Positions 34,995 through 44,906 of a stretch of 45,787 nt of DNA are shown here, piece by piece. The position numbers and the translations under genes are program-made. Below the pieces are notes generated by a model that was not told the DNA's origin, searched no databases, and saw only the letters and a list, made by a program, of their open reading frames with translations. Origin of the DNA: Rhodospirillales bacterium (GTDB taxonomy: Bacteria; Pseudomonadota; Alphaproteobacteria; Geminicoccales; Geminicoccaceae); NCBI GenBank assembly GCA_015490605.1, contig WFXL01000107.1, forward strand, positions 1 to 45,787, in the 5' to 3' direction. Positions within the stretch are counted from its first letter, which is position 1. The number at the start of each line of letters is the position of its first letter.

Positions 34995-36779
34995 TCAGAC
35001 GGCGCGCACCCGCACATAGCTTCCGGGCGCATCCTCCAGAGGCGCGAGCGGCCCCTTGGCGGGGTCGCGCGCCGGCACCCGCTCGCCGGCATGGGCCGCG
35101 TTCCATGCGGCCCAGTGGGGCCACCAGGAGCCCTCATGGTGTTCTGCCTTCTCGAGCCAGGTCTCGGGCTCGGGCGGAAGCTCGGGGTTGAGCCAGTAGC
35201 CATATTTGGTGGAGCCGGCGGGATTGATGATGCCGGCGATGTGGCCCGAGCCGGCCAGCACGAAAGTCCCGGGGCCGCGGTAGAGCTGGGTGGCGGCATA
35301 GGTGGTCTTCCACGGCGCGATGTGGTCCTCGCGGGTGGAGACCCAGTAGACCGGCATGTCGATGCGCCGCAGGTCGATGGGCACGCCGGCGAGGGTGATG
35401 CCGCCGGGCTCCACCAGCCGGTTTTCGAGGTAGCACTTGCGCAGATAGAAGCTGTGCATCGCCGCCGGCATGCGGGTGCTGTCGGAGTTCCAGTAGAGCA
35501 GGTCGAAGGGGAAGGGATCGCGGCCGAGGAGGTAGTTGTTGACCACGAACGACCAGATGAGGTCGTTGGCCCGCAGGAGGTTGAAGGTGGTGGCCATCTC
35601 GGCGCCATCGAGATAGCCCCGCTGGGCCATCATCTCCTCCAGCGCCGCCAGCTGCTCCTCGTCGATGAACACCCCGAGCTCGCCGGGCTCGCTGAAGTCC
35701 ACCAGGGTGGTGAAGAAGGTGGCCGCCCGCACCCGCTCATCCCCCCGCGCCCGCAGCCAGGCGAGGGTCGCCGCCAGCAGCGTGCCGCCGAGGCAGTACC
35801 CGATGACCGTGGCCTCGCGCTCGCCCGTCTGGGTGCAGACCGCATCCAGCGCCGCCAGCGGCCCCTCGCGCATGTAGTCCTCGAAGGTCTTGTGGGCGAG
35901 GTTTTCGTCGGGATTGACCCAGGAGATGACAAAGACCGTGAAGCCTTGCTCGACCGCGTAGCGGATGAAGCTGTTCTTCGGCTGAAGATCGAGAATGTAG
36001 TATTTGTTGATCCACGGTGGCACGATCAGAAGCGGCCGGCGGTAGACCGTCTCGGTGCGCGGGGCGTACTGGATCAGCTCCATGAGCTCGTTGCGCAGCA
36101 CCACCTTGCCCGGGGTGGTGGCGATGTTGCGGCCGATCTCGAAGGCATCCAGGTCGGTCATGCGGATTGCCAGCCGCCCGCGCCCGCGCTCCAGGTCCTC
36201 CAGCATGTTGCGCAGCCCCCGCAGCAGATTCTCGCCGCGGGTCTCGAGGGTGGTGCGCAGCACCTCGGGATTGGTGAAGACGAAGTTCGACGGTGCCAGC
36301 GCGTCGACGAACTGGCGGGTGTAGAATTCCACCTTCTGGCGGGTGCGCTCGTCGACATCGTCGCGACGGCGCACTGTCTCGAGAATGTAGCGTGAGGTCA
36401 GTAGATAGCTCTGCTTGATGAAGTCGAACAGCACATTGTCGTCCCAGGCGGGATCGCGGAAACGCCGGTCGCCGCGCTCGGGCGTCACCACCGGCTCCAC
36501 CTCATGGCCGAACATCCTGAGGGTGGTGGTCTGCCACAGGCGGAGATAGTCCTGCCACATGTCGAACTGCGCCCGGGCGAGGGAGGTGGGATCGGACATG
36601 AGCTTCGCCGTGAAGTCGAGGAACGCATTGCCGATGGCGAGGGGATCGACGCCGCCATTGTCGAGCCCGCCCCGCCGGCTTAGGAAATCATGGACGATGC
36701 GCTGGCTCTTCTCGGCGATCTCGCCGAGCACCCGCACCAGCTCCTCCTGGTGCCGGGATGCCGCAGTCTGCTCGCTCAT
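34995..36779 (-). CDS. phaC: Class I poly(3-hydroxyalkanoate) synthase
   Basis: This 594-residue polymerase links 3-hydroxybutyryl-CoA units into PHB at the granule surface. The lipase-like box is GYCLGG with nucleophile Cys329 in place of Ser. The Asp is in WVSTREDHIAPW and the His in LAGSGHIAGIINPA. PPWINKYYILDLQPKNSFIRY and the Trp-rich C-terminus (EGSWWPHWAAWNAAHAG) are class I features, and the length matches class I (no PhaE/PhaR subunit needed). GAGGTGG precedes the ATG. Substrate comes from PhaA and PhaB encoded 28 kb away. No granule protein gene (phasin) is nearby. Confidence 0.95.
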   Translation of the reverse strand: MSEQTAASRHQEELVRVLGEIAEKSQRIVHDFLSRRGGLDNGGVDPLAIGNAFLDFTAKLMSDPTSLARAQFDMWQDYLRLWQTTTLRMFGHEVEPVVTPERGDRRFRDPAWDDNVLFDFIKQSYLLTSRYILETVRRRDDVDERTRQKVEFYTRQFVDALAPSNFVFTNPEVLRTTLETRGENLLRGLRNMLEDLERGRGRLAIRMTDLDAFEIGRNIATTPGKVVLRNELMELIQYAPRTETVYRRPLLIVPPWINKYYILDLQPKNSFIRYAVEQGFTVFVISWVNPDENLAHKTFEDYMREGPLAALDAVCTQTGEREATVIGYCLGGTLLAATLAWLRARGDERVRAATFFTTLVDFSEPGELGVFIDEEQLAALEEMMAQRGYLDGAEMATTFNLLRANDLIWSFVVNNYLLGRDPFPFDLLYWNSDSTRMPAAMHSFYLRKCYLENRLVEPGGITLAGVPIDLRRIDMPVYWVSTREDHIAPWKTTYAATQLYRGPGTFVLAGSGHIAGIINPAGSTKYGYWLNPELPPEPETWLEKAEHHEGSWWPHWAAWNAAHAGERVPARDPAKGPLAPLEDAPGSYVRVRAV

Positions 36780-36890
36780 CCACCACCTCTGTCCTCACCG
36801 GGCCGGGCCCGGACGGCCTTCCGCCCACGCGCGTGAGCGTCTAAAGCTTCGGCCCGGCAGGCAGGATGTCAACCGCGGGAGCGAGCCATC

Positions 36891-37373
36891 GTGAAGCCTT
36901 TGGCTCGAACACGGGTCGAACACGCCACAATCCGGCGGGGGCCGGGCTGGGCGCTGCTGGTGCTGGCCCTCGCCGGCTGCACCGCGGTCTCGCCGCCGGC
37001 GGTGCCGCCGCGCCTTGCCGCCGAGCTCGACTGGGCTCGCCGTGCCCCCTGGCCTGCCCTCTGCCAGGTCCCGCCGCGCCCCGAAGCTGCCGAGCTCGCC
37101 TCCCGCACCCAGGTGCGCGAGGCGATCGAACGCGCCCGTGCCCGCACCGCCGCCGCAGCGGCCGAACTGCGCGGACGCTATGGCCTCACCATTGCCCGCG
37201 CCGAGCCACGGCGCGAGGCACCGGCCCCGCAGGCGACTGCGGTGATGGCGCCGGCGGTGGTGGAGATGGGCGCAGGCCGCACGGTCCGGGCCGAGACCGC
37301 CACCGGCAGCCTCGTCGATCTCCTGGACTGGATCGAGGAGGCGGTGCGACCCGGGGGCCGGCGCCGTGAGTAA
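36891..37373 (+). CDS. Predicted lipoprotein of unknown function
   Basis: This 160-residue predicted lipoprotein has a basic N-terminus, a hydrophobic run and a lipobox (LALAGC, Cys30). Residues 31-110 are Ala/Arg/Pro-rich with a probable helix (REAIERARARTAAAAAELRGRYG), and the end is a short amphipathic DLLDWIEEAV. The GTG start follows GGGAG. It diverges from phaC over a 111-base gap and precedes ribF by 66 bases. I recognise no family. Codon use and the clear lipobox support a real gene. Confidence 0.65.
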   Translation: MKPLARTRVEHATIRRGPGWALLVLALAGCTAVSPPAVPPRLAAELDWARRAPWPALCQVPPRPEAAELASRTQVREAIERARARTAAAAAELRGRYGLTIARAEPRREAPAPQATAVMAPAVVEMGAGRTVRAETATGSLVDLLDWIEEAVRPGGRRRE

Positions 37374-37404
37374 CGCGTGGGCGTGCCCGGCGTGGCCCCA
37401 TCGG

Positions 37405-37428
37405 GCCCTCCCGAAGCCGCGGGAGGGC
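37405..37428 (+). promoter_or_regulatory. Hairpin covering the ribF ribosome-binding region
   Basis: A 9-bp perfect stem (37405-37413 with 37420-37428, loop AAGCCG) has as its 3' arm CGGGAGGGC, the best Shine-Dalgarno candidate for the ribF ATG at 37440. When folded it would hide that site. It is not an FMN riboswitch: the conserved RFN-element core is absent. Confidence 0.4.
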
Positions 37429-37439
37429 GGGAACGGGTG

Positions 37440-38411
37440 ATGCAGCTCCACCGGCTTCCCGGCCCGCTGCCGCCCGAGGCCCGCGGTGCGGTGGTGGCCA
37501 TCGGCAATTTCGACGGCGTCCATCTCGGCCACCGGGCGGTGATCGCCGAGGCCGCCGCCCTCGCCCGGGCGCGCGGGCAGCCACTCGGGGTGCTCACCTT
37601 CGAGCCCCATCCGCGCGAGGTGGTGGCACCTCAGAGCGCACCGCCACGGCTTACCGGCTTCGCCCAGAAAGCGGCGATCCTGCGCACCCTCGGAGTGGAG
37701 CAGCTGTTCGTGCTGCGCTTCTGCCGCCAGCTCATGACGCTGAGCGCCGAGGCCTTCGTCGAGGAGATCCTGCACCACACCCTCGGCGTGGCGGGCGTGA
37801 CGGTGGGCGAGGACTTCCGCTTCGGCCGCGGCCGTGCCGGCTCGCCGGCGCTGCTGCGAACCCGGCTCGAGCCGCACGGGGTGGAGGTGGCGGTGCTCTC
37901 CAAGCTCGCGGTGGATGGGGTGATCTGCTCTTCCAGCACCATCCGCCGGGCGCTGCTGGAGGGCGATCCCGCCCGCGCCACCCGGCTTCTGGGACGCCCC
38001 TATGAGCTCGAAGGGCGGGTGGTGCATGGTGATGGCCTCGGCCGCCAGCTGGGCGTGCCCACCGCCAATCTCCACATCGCCGGCCGCCGCCGGCTGTGGC
38101 CCGCCCGCGGCATCTATGTGGTGCGCGCAGGGGTGCGGGAAGCCGGCGGCTGGCGATGGCATGCGGCGGTCGCAAGCCTCGGCACGCGGCCGGCGGTGGG
38201 CGGCGGCGATCTCCGCCTCGAAGTGCACATCCTCGATGCCGCGCCCTATCTCTACGGTCGACGCCTCAGGGTCGCCTTTCTCCACTGGCTGCGCGAGGAG
38301 CGCGACTTCCCGGACCTCGATGCACTCGTCGCCCAGATCCATCGCGACATCGAGGCGGCCCGCGCCTGGCACGCGGGACGTCTCATCCCCGAGCCCCGCA
38401 GGTCGATGTGA
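37440..38411 (+). CDS. ribF: Bifunctional riboflavin kinase/FAD synthetase
   Basis: This 323-residue enzyme converts riboflavin to FMN and FAD. The N-terminal adenylyltransferase domain carries [16 protein letters not shown] and FRFGRGRAG; the C-terminal kinase domain carries [20 protein letters not shown] and the [22 protein letters not shown] block. The ATG at 37440 begins the conserved part; an in-frame start 63 bases upstream lies before the hairpin and adds a poorly conserved Gly/Pro stretch. ileS follows 5 bases after the stop, the usual ribF-ileS-lspA arrangement. Confidence 0.95.
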   Translation: MQLHRLPGPLPPEARGAVVAIGNFDGVHLGHRAVIAEAAALARARGQPLGVLTFEPHPREVVAPQSAPPRLTGFAQKAAILRTLGVEQLFVLRFCRQLMTLSAEAFVEEILHHTLGVAGVTVGEDFRFGRGRAGSPALLRTRLEPHGVEVAVLSKLAVDGVICSSSTIRRALLEGDPARATRLLGRPYELEGRVVHGDGLGRQLGVPTANLHIAGRRRLWPARGIYVVRAGVREAGGWRWHAAVASLGTRPAVGGGDLRLEVHILDAAPYLYGRRLRVAFLHWLREERDFPDLDALVAQIHRDIEAARAWHAGRLIPEPRRSM

Positions 38412-38416
38412 GAGCC

Positions 38417-41239
38417 ATGGCCAATAAGGACTATCGCGAGACTGTCTTCCTCCCCCGAACCGACTTTCCCATGCGGGCACGCCTGCCGCAGCGGGAGCCC
38501 GAGCTGGTGGCGCGCTGGCAGCGCATGGATCTCTATCGGCGGCTGCGCGAGGCCGCCCGGGGCCGGCCCAAATACGTGCTCCACGACGGGCCGCCCTATG
38601 CCAACGGCCACCTCCACATGGGTACGGCCCTCAACAAGATCCTCAAGGACGTGATCAACCGCAGCCGCCAGATGGCGGGCGAGGATGCGGTCTATGTCCC
38701 GGGCTGGGACTGTCATGGCCTGCCGATCGAATGGCAGGTGGAGCAGGAGTACCGCCGCAAAGGCATCGACAAGGACCAGGTGCCCATCGTCGAGTTCCGC
38801 GCCGCCTGCCGCGCCTGGGCCGCCCGGTGGATCGACATCCAGAAGGACGAGTTCCAGCGGCTCGGGGTCGTGGGCGACTGGGAGAATCCCTACACCACCA
38901 TGGCCTTCGATGCCGAGGCGGTGATCTATCGCGAGCTCCTCAAGTTCCTCCACTCGGGCGATCTCTACCGCGGCAAGAAGTCGGTCCTGTGGTCGGTGGT
39001 GGAGAAGACCGCCCTCGCCGAGGCCGAGGTGGAATATTATGACGTGGAATCGCCCGCCATCTGGGTGGCCTTTCCGCTGGTGCGGGTGCCGACACCGGAG
39101 CTTGAGGGCGCCCGGGTGGTGATCTGGACCACCACCCCCTGGACCATCCCGGCCAACCGCGCCGTCGCCTATGGCCCCCACATCCGCTATGTGCTGCTGG
39201 AAGTGGTGGCAACGGCCCCGCAAAGTCGCCTCGAGCCGGGCGCGCGGCTGGTGGTGGCGGCCGAGCTCAGGGAGGCGTTCCAACAGGCGGCCGGGATCGT
39301 GGAAAGCCGCATCCTCGCCGAGTTCGAGGGAGAGCGCCTGGCGGGGGCGGTGGCGCACCATCCGCTCCGCGGTCTTGCCGGCGGCTATGAGTTCGAGGTG
39401 CCGCTGCTGCCGGCCGACTTCGTGGCCGAGGACGAAGGCACGGGTCTCGTCCACATCGCCCCCTCCCACGGGGCCGAGGACTTCGAGCTGGGCCAGCGCT
39501 TCGGGCTGGAAGTGCCGGATACGGTCGCCGAGGATGGCCGCTACACCGAGGCGGTGCCGGGCTTTGTCGGCCTCCATGTGTTCGAGGCCAAGGAGCCGGT
39601 GATCCAGGCGCTCGAGCAGCGAGGGGCGCTGGTGGCCCGCGGCACCGTGCGCCACAGCTATCCCCATTCCTGGCGCTCCAAGGCGCCCCTCATCTTCCGC
39701 GCCACTGATCAGTGGTTCATCGCCATGGACGGCCCCTCCAGGCTGCGGGAGAAGGCGCTTGCGGCCATCGATGCCACCCGCTGGATCCCGCCCCAGGGGC
39801 GCAACCGCATCCGCGCCATGGTGGAGAGCCGGCCCGACTGGTGCATCTCGCGCCAGCGCGCCTGGGGCGTGCCGATTGCCCTCTTCGTCCACCGTGAGAG
39901 CGGCGAGGTGCTGCGCGATCCCGAGGTGCTGGGGCGGATCGCCCGCGCCTTCGAGGAAGAGGGGGCGGATGCCTGGTGGACCCGCGATCCGCAGGAATTC
40001 CTGGGCGAGCGCTACCGGGCCGAGGAGTGGGAGAAGGTGGAGGACATCCTCGACGTGTGGTTCGACTCCGGCTCGACCCACGCCATCGTGCTGGAGCGCC
40101 GGCCCGAGCTCCGCTGGCCCGCCTCCCTCTATCTCGAGGGCTCCGACCAGCACCGCGGCTGGTTCCAGAGCTCGCTGCTGGAGTCCTGCGGCACCCGCGG
40201 CCGCGCCCCCTATGAGGCGGTGCTGACCCACGGCTTCGTGGTGGATGCCGAGGGGCGCAAGATGTCGAAATCCCTCGGCAATGTCATCTCGCCGCTGGAT
40301 CTGATGAAGACCCACGGCGCCGACATCCTGCGGCTGTGGGTGGTATCAGCCGACTATACGGAGGATGTGCGCATCGGCCCCGAGATCCTCCAGGGCCAGG
40401 CCGACCAGTACCGCCGCCTGCGCAACACCCTGCGCTGGATCCTCGGCAATCTGCGCGACTTCGATGAGAGCGAGCGGCTCGAGCATGGCGCCATGCCCGA
40501 GCTCGAACGCTGGGTGCTGCACCGACTCGCCGAGCTCGATCGGCTGCGGCGCCAGTGTCTCGAGGCCTACGACTTCCAGCGCTTCTACACCGCCCTCCAC
40601 AGCTTCTGCGCCACCGACCTGTCGGCCTTCTACTTCGACATCCGCAAGGATTCCCTCTATTGCGATCTGCCCGAGTCGCCCCGCCGGCGGGCGGCGCGCA
40701 CGGTGCTGGACCAGCTGTTCCACGCCCTGGTCCGCTGGCTCGCGCCGGTGCTGGTGTTCACCGCCGAAGAAGCTTGGCTCACGCGCTTTCCGGGCGAGAC
40801 GGAATCCGTTCATCTCCAGCTCTTTCCCGAGATCCCCGAGGCCTGGTATGATCCTGAACTGGCACGGCGCTGGGAGCGGGTGCGACGGGTGCGACGGGTG
40901 GTCACCGGCGCGCTTGAAGTGGCGCGCAAGGACAAGCGCATCGGCTCAAGCCTCGAGGCGGCGCCGCGGGTCTATGTCACCGCCGAGGATGCGGCCGCGC
41001 TCGAAGGAGTGGATCTGGCCGAGCTCGCCATCACCAGCGGGCTCGAGCTGGTGGTGGGCGAACCGCCGGCCGAAGCCTACACCCTCGAGGAGGTGCCGGG
41101 CGTGGGGGTGGTCTTCCGCCCGGCCGAGGGCCAAAAATGCGCCCGCTGCTGGCAGATCCGCCCCGATGTGGAGGCCGCAAGCGGTCTCTGCCCGCGCTGC
41201 CGGGAGGCGGTGGCGCGGCTGCAGCCGGCGGGGAGCTGA
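38417..41239 (+). CDS. ileS: Isoleucyl-tRNA synthetase
   Basis: This 940-residue class I synthetase has HLHMG (65-69) as the HIGH motif, KMSKS (615-619), an editing domain containing the [12 protein letters not shown] block, and a C-terminal zinc finger (CARCWQIRP...CPRC). It is the bacterial type 1 length. Position 40876-40896 holds a 9-base in-frame tandem duplication encoding RVR-RVR in the tRNA-binding region. The ATG at 38417 is the family-typical start, 5 bases after ribF. lspA begins 2 bases after its stop. Confidence 0.97.
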   Translation: MANKDYRETVFLPRTDFPMRARLPQREPELVARWQRMDLYRRLREAARGRPKYVLHDGPPYANGHLHMGTALNKILKDVINRSRQMAGEDAVYVPGWDCHGLPIEWQVEQEYRRKGIDKDQVPIVEFRAACRAWAARWIDIQKDEFQRLGVVGDWENPYTTMAFDAEAVIYRELLKFLHSGDLYRGKKSVLWSVVEKTALAEAEVEYYDVESPAIWVAFPLVRVPTPELEGARVVIWTTTPWTIPANRAVAYGPHIRYVLLEVVATAPQSRLEPGARLVVAAELREAFQQAAGIVESRILAEFEGERLAGAVAHHPLRGLAGGYEFEVPLLPADFVAEDEGTGLVHIAPSHGAEDFELGQRFGLEVPDTVAEDGRYTEAVPGFVGLHVFEAKEPVIQALEQRGALVARGTVRHSYPHSWRSKAPLIFRATDQWFIAMDGPSRLREKALAAIDATRWIPPQGRNRIRAMVESRPDWCISRQRAWGVPIALFVHRESGEVLRDPEVLGRIARAFEEEGADAWWTRDPQEFLGERYRAEEWEKVEDILDVWFDSGSTHAIVLERRPELRWPASLYLEGSDQHRGWFQSSLLESCGTRGRAPYEAVLTHGFVVDAEGRKMSKSLGNVISPLDLMKTHGADILRLWVVSADYTEDVRIGPEILQGQADQYRRLRNTLRWILGNLRDFDESERLEHGAMPELERWVLHRLAELDRLRRQCLEAYDFQRFYTALHSFCATDLSAFYFDIRKDSLYCDLPESPRRRAARTVLDQLFHALVRWLAPVLVFTAEEAWLTRFPGETESVHLQLFPEIPEAWYDPELARRWERVRRVRRVVTGALEVARKDKRIGSSLEAAPRVYVTAEDAAALEGVDLAELAITSGLELVVGEPPAEAYTLEEVPGVGVVFRPAEGQKCARCWQIRPDVEAASGLCPRCREAVARLQPAGS

Positions 41240-41241
41240 AG

Positions 41242-41730
41242 GTGGCGGGTGTGCGTCTGCTGGATCTGCTGACGGTGGCCACGGTCTTCGGCGCCGATCG
41301 TGCCAGCAAGCTCCTCATCACCCGCCTGCTCGAGCCGGGCGAGGTGGTGCCCGTCACCCCCTTCTTCAATCTGGTGCTGGTCTACAATCCGGGGGTGAGC
41401 TTCGGGCTCCTGGGCGGGCTCGGGACCGCCGCCCCCTGGGCGCTGACCCTGCTTACCGTGGCCATCACCGTGCTGCTGGTAGTGTGGGCCTATCGCGAGG
41501 GGCGGCCGCTTGCGCGGCTTGCGCTCTGGACCATCGTCGGCGGGGCCCTTGGCAACATCTATGATCGCCTTCGCTTCGGGGCGGTGGTGGACTATCTGGA
41601 TTTCCACATCGGTACCTGGCACTGGCCTGCCTTCAATCTCGCCGATGTGGCGGTGGTGGGAGGCGTGCTGTGGCTCTTGGGCGAGACGCTTTTCGAGCGG
41701 CGTCCGGGCGAGGGGAGCGCGGAGCGATGA
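41242..41730 (+). CDS. lspA: Lipoprotein signal peptidase II
   Basis: This 162-residue inner-membrane aspartyl protease removes the signal peptide from prolipoproteins. It has four membrane helices and the two catalytic aspartates Asp117 (GAVVDYLDFH) and Asp135 (FNLADVAVVGG). VYNPGVSFGLL and GGALGNIYDRLRFG are family signatures. The GTG at 41242 has GGGGAG at 6 bases and lies 2 bases after ileS; longer in-frame versions overlap ileS. Its stop codon overlaps the start of a lipoprotein gene, one of its likely substrates. Confidence 0.95.
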   Translation: MAGVRLLDLLTVATVFGADRASKLLITRLLEPGEVVPVTPFFNLVLVYNPGVSFGLLGGLGTAAPWALTLLTVAITVLLVVWAYREGRPLARLALWTIVGGALGNIYDRLRFGAVVDYLDFHIGTWHWPAFNLADVAVVGGVLWLLGETLFERRPGEGSAER

Positions 41731-42245
41731 GACGGTGGAGCCTGCTGACGCTGGCGGTGGCGCTGCTGGCCGGCTGCGAGGGCACCCTGCAGCAGCGGCT
41801 GGGCCTCGAACGTCAGATCCCCGACGAGTTCCAGACGGTGCGCCACCGGCCGCTGGTGATCCCCGAGGACTTCACCCTGCCGCCGCCGCAGACGGCTGCG
41901 ACCGCCACGCCCCGCGACCGCCAGGAGGCCGAGGTGCGGGGCCTCCTCCTGGGCCGCGAACGGCAAGGCGCGGCGCCGCTGGATTCCGGCGACCGGGCGC
42001 TGCTCGCGGCCATGCCCGAGCGGGCCGATCCTGCCATCCGCCAGCAGCTCGCCGAGGAGGAGCGGCGTCGCCAGAGCCGCCGGCGGTTCCTGTTCGTCCT
42101 GCCCGCCCAGAAGGAGGCGCTGGGTCTCGAGGGCGAGGCCCTCGATCCGGTGGCCGAAGCCCGCCGGCTTGCCGCCGACCCGCGCATCCGCCGGGTGATC
42201 ACGGTGCCGCAGAAGACGGCCGCCCGTGACGGCGGCGGGTCCTGA
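41727..42245 (+). CDS. DUF3035 lipoprotein (BamF-like)
   Basis: This 172-residue lipoprotein has a lipobox LLAGC (Cys17) and the DUF3035 hallmark PDEFQTVRHRPLVIPEDFTLPPPQ (residues about 32-55), followed by a charged region. The Caulobacter BAM outer-membrane assembly complex contains a lipoprotein, BamF, that I believe belongs to this family; the identification is from memory. It overlaps lspA by 4 bases (ATGA) and is followed by two M16 peptidase genes, an arrangement common in alphaproteobacteria. Confidence 0.82.
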   Translation: MRRWSLLTLAVALLAGCEGTLQQRLGLERQIPDEFQTVRHRPLVIPEDFTLPPPQTAATATPRDRQEAEVRGLLLGRERQGAAPLDSGDRALLAAMPERADPAIRQQLAEEERRRQSRRRFLFVLPAQKEALGLEGEALDPVAEARRLAADPRIRRVITVPQKTAARDGGGS

Positions 42246-42261
42246 GGGGAGCGCCAAGCCC

Positions 42262-43557
42262 ATGGCCACGGATCAGCCCTTCTTCGGCGCCGAGACCTTC
42301 CGCCTCGACAACGGCATGGAGGTGGTGCTGGTGGAGCATCACCGGGCGCCGGTGGTGGCCCACTGGGTGTGGTACCGCGTCGGCAGCGCCGACAGCCCGC
42401 CGGGGAAATCGGGCCTGCCCCATTATCTCGAACACCTGATGTTCAAGGGCACCGACAAAATCCCCCCGGGCGAGTTCTCAAAGATCGTCGCCCGCCTCGG
42501 CGGCAATGACAATGCCATGACCAGCCAGGACTTCACCGCCTACTTCCAGATCATCGCCCGCCAGCACCTGGAGACGGTCATGGCCATGGAGGCGGACCGC
42601 ATGGTCAACCTCCGCCTGCGCGAGGAGGACGCCGTCACCGAGCGGGATGTGATCGTCGAGGAGCGGCGCCAGCGCATCGACAATGAGCCGGGGGCGCTGA
42701 TGAATGAGCGCCTGACGGCGGTCCAGTACCTCCACCACCCCTACCGCCTGCCGGTGATCGGCTGGCTGCACGAGATCCAGGGGTTCACCCGCGAGGATGC
42801 CCTCGCCTTCTACCGGCGCTGGTACGGCCCCGACAACGCCATCCTCATCGTGGTGGGCGATGTCACCCGCGCCGAGCTGGAGCCGCTGGCAACCCGCCAC
42901 TATGGCGCCATCGCACCGCGCGGGGTGCCGCCGCGTGAACGCGTGCGCGAGCCCGAACACCACACCCTGCGGCAGGTGGAGCTGAGGGACCCGCGGGTGC
43001 GACAGCCGAGCGTGGTGGCTGCCTGGCTGGCGCCCAGCTTTCGCGTCGACCCCGAAGGCCATGCCTACGCCCTCGAGGTGCTGGCGGAACTGCTGGGGGG
43101 CGGCACCACCAGCCGGCTCTATCGTGCGCTGGTGGTGGAGCGGGGCCTCGCCGCCGGTGCCGGTGCCTACTACCGCGGCACCGCCCTCGATCCCACCGGC
43201 TTTCGCGTGTATGCGAGCCCGCGGCCCGGGGTCGAGCTCGCCCGGGTGGAGCGGGCGCTGTTCGAGGAGATCGAACGGCTCCTGGCGGAGGGCGTAAGTG
43301 AGGAGGAAGTGGCGCGGGTGCGCCGGCGGATGGTGGCCGAAGCCACCTACGCCAAGGATTCGCCCAATGGCATTGCGCGCATTTTCGGCGCCTTCCTCAC
43401 GAGCGGTCTTAAGGTGGAGGATGTGGAGGCCTGGCCCCGCCGCATCGGCGCCGTCACCCACCAGCAGGTGATGGCTGCGGCCCGGGCGGTGCTGGATCTC
43501 AGGCGGATGGCGGTGGGGCGGCTGCTGCCCGATGGCGGCGATGGAGCCCGCGCATGA
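42262..43557 (+). CDS. M16 family zinc metallopeptidase (active subunit)
   Basis: This 431-residue pitrilysin-family peptidase has an intact inverted zinc motif HYLEH (His54, Glu57, His58) and the downstream Glu-rich block (DAVTERDVIVEERRQRIDNEPG) that supplies the third ligand. TSRLYRALVVERGLA in the second half is the family R/Y region. Bacterial enzymes of this type often work as heterodimers with an inactive partner, and such a gene follows directly (4-base overlap). No signal peptide is evident, which is odd beside a partner with one. The ATG at 42262 is chosen (GAGGGGAG about 10 bases upstream) over the GTG at 42226. Confidence 0.92.
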   Translation: MATDQPFFGAETFRLDNGMEVVLVEHHRAPVVAHWVWYRVGSADSPPGKSGLPHYLEHLMFKGTDKIPPGEFSKIVARLGGNDNAMTSQDFTAYFQIIARQHLETVMAMEADRMVNLRLREEDAVTERDVIVEERRQRIDNEPGALMNERLTAVQYLHHPYRLPVIGWLHEIQGFTREDALAFYRRWYGPDNAILIVVGDVTRAELEPLATRHYGAIAPRGVPPRERVREPEHHTLRQVELRDPRVRQPSVVAAWLAPSFRVDPEGHAYALEVLAELLGGGTTSRLYRALVVERGLAAGAGAYYRGTALDPTGFRVYASPRPGVELARVERALFEEIERLLAEGVSEEEVARVRRRMVAEATYAKDSPNGIARIFGAFLTSGLKVEDVEAWPRRIGAVTHQQVMAAARAVLDLRRMAVGRLLPDGGDGARA

Positions 43558-44906
43558 TCCGACTGTCACGACGCCAACTCATGGCGCTGTGGGGAGTGAG
43601 TCTCGTGAACCTGCCTCTTCACGCCCAGGCCCAGTCTCCATCCCGGCCCGCGCCCAGGGTGGTGGAGGTGGAGGCGCCCGGCGGCGTGCGCGCCTATCTT
43701 CTGCGGGAGCCCTCCACGCCCTTCGTCTCCGTGCGCTTCGCCTTCGAGGATGCCGGCGCGCTGCGCGATCCGGCGGAACGCGCCGGCCTTGCCCACATGG
43801 CCTCGGGGCTGCTGGATGAGGGCGCCGGCCCTCACGACAGCCAGGCCTTCCGCCGGTTGCTGGAGGACAATGCCATCCGGCTGGCGTTCGATGCCGACCG
43901 CGACACCTTCGCGGGCGAGCTCAAGACCCTCAATGAGACGCGCGAGCTCGCCTTCGAGCTGCTGCGGCTGGCTCTCACCGAGCCGCGCTTCGATGAGGAG
44001 CCCACTGAACGCATCCGCGCCCAGATTCTGGCAGATCTGCGCCGGCGCGAGACCGACCCCAATGATCGCGCCGGCCGCGCCTGGTTCCGCCGAGCCTTTC
44101 CCGACCATCCTTACGGCCGCTCGGTGCGCGGCACGCCCGCAACGGTGGCGGCCATCACCCGCGAGGACCTGCTGGGCCTGGTGCGCACCCGCCTCGCCCG
44201 CGGCAAGCTCCACATCGGCGTGGCCGGCGACATCACCGAGGAGGAACTGGCGCGGCTGCTGGCGGCGACCTTCGGCGATCTGCCCGAAGAGCCCGCTCCC
44301 GCGCGCCTCAATGAGGCCACGCCGGCGGCCAGCGGGGTGGTGGTGGAACGGCTGCCGGTGCCCCAGAGCGTGGTGGTCTTCGGCCATGCCGGCATCGACC
44401 GCCACGACCCCGATTTCTACGCTGCCTATGTGGCCAACTACATTCTCGGCGGCGGCGGCTTCAGCTCGCGCCTCACCGAAGAGATCCGCGAAAAGCGCGG
44501 GCTCGTCTATGGCGTCTACACCTATCTTCTGGACCTGGTGTACAGCCCCCTGTGGATGGGCGGACTCGCCACCTCCAACGCCCAGGTGGCCCAGGCGCTG
44601 GAGCTGGTGGAGCGCGAACGTATGCGCATGGCCGAGGGCGACATCGACGCCCAATCGGTGGCCGATGCCAAGACCTATCTCATCGGCTCCTTCCCGCTGC
44701 GCTTTACCAGCAATGACGGGGTGGCGCGGATGCTCGCCACCATCTCGCTGCAGCGCCTCGGGCGAGACTATCTCGAACGGCGCAATGCCCTCATCGAGGC
44801 GGTCACCCTCGAGGATGTGCGGCGCGTCTCGACGCGGCTCTTCACCCGGCCCATCCTCTTCGCCATCGCCGGTGAACCCGAGGGGATCGAGGGCGATCCG
44901 ACGTGA
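43554..44906 (+). CDS. M16 family peptidase-like protein, inactive partner
   Basis: This 450-residue pitrilysin-fold protein begins with a probable signal peptide (about 1-27, ending HAQAQS). At the zinc motif position it reads HMASG (81-85) instead of HxxEH, so the catalytic Glu and second His are missing. The C-terminal substrate-gripping block FSSRLTEEIREKRGLVYGVYTY is well preserved. It is the expected non-catalytic partner of the peptidase encoded just upstream. Its start overlaps the upstream stop (ATGA), and its stop overlaps mutL (GTGA). Confidence 0.92.
   Translation: MIRLSRRQLMALWGVSLVNLPLHAQAQSPSRPAPRVVEVEAPGGVRAYLLREPSTPFVSVRFAFEDAGALRDPAERAGLAHMASGLLDEGAGPHDSQAFRRLLEDNAIRLAFDADRDTFAGELKTLNETRELAFELLRLALTEPRFDEEPTERIRAQILADLRRRETDPNDRAGRAWFRRAFPDHPYGRSVRGTPATVAAITREDLLGLVRTRLARGKLHIGVAGDITEEELARLLAATFGDLPEEPAPARLNEATPAASGVVVERLPVPQSVVVFGHAGIDRHDPDFYAAYVANYILGGGGFSSRLTEEIREKRGLVYGVYTYLLDLVYSPLWMGGLATSNAQVAQALELVERERMRMAEGDIDAQSVADAKTYLIGSFPLRFTSNDGVARMLATISLQRLGRDYLERRNALIEAVTLEDVRRVSTRLFTRPILFAIAGEPEGIEGDPT

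Noticed and set aside
37374-37439. FMN riboswitch upstream of ribF
   Set aside because: The gap is only 66 bases and lacks the conserved RFN-element segments; only a simple hairpin is present.
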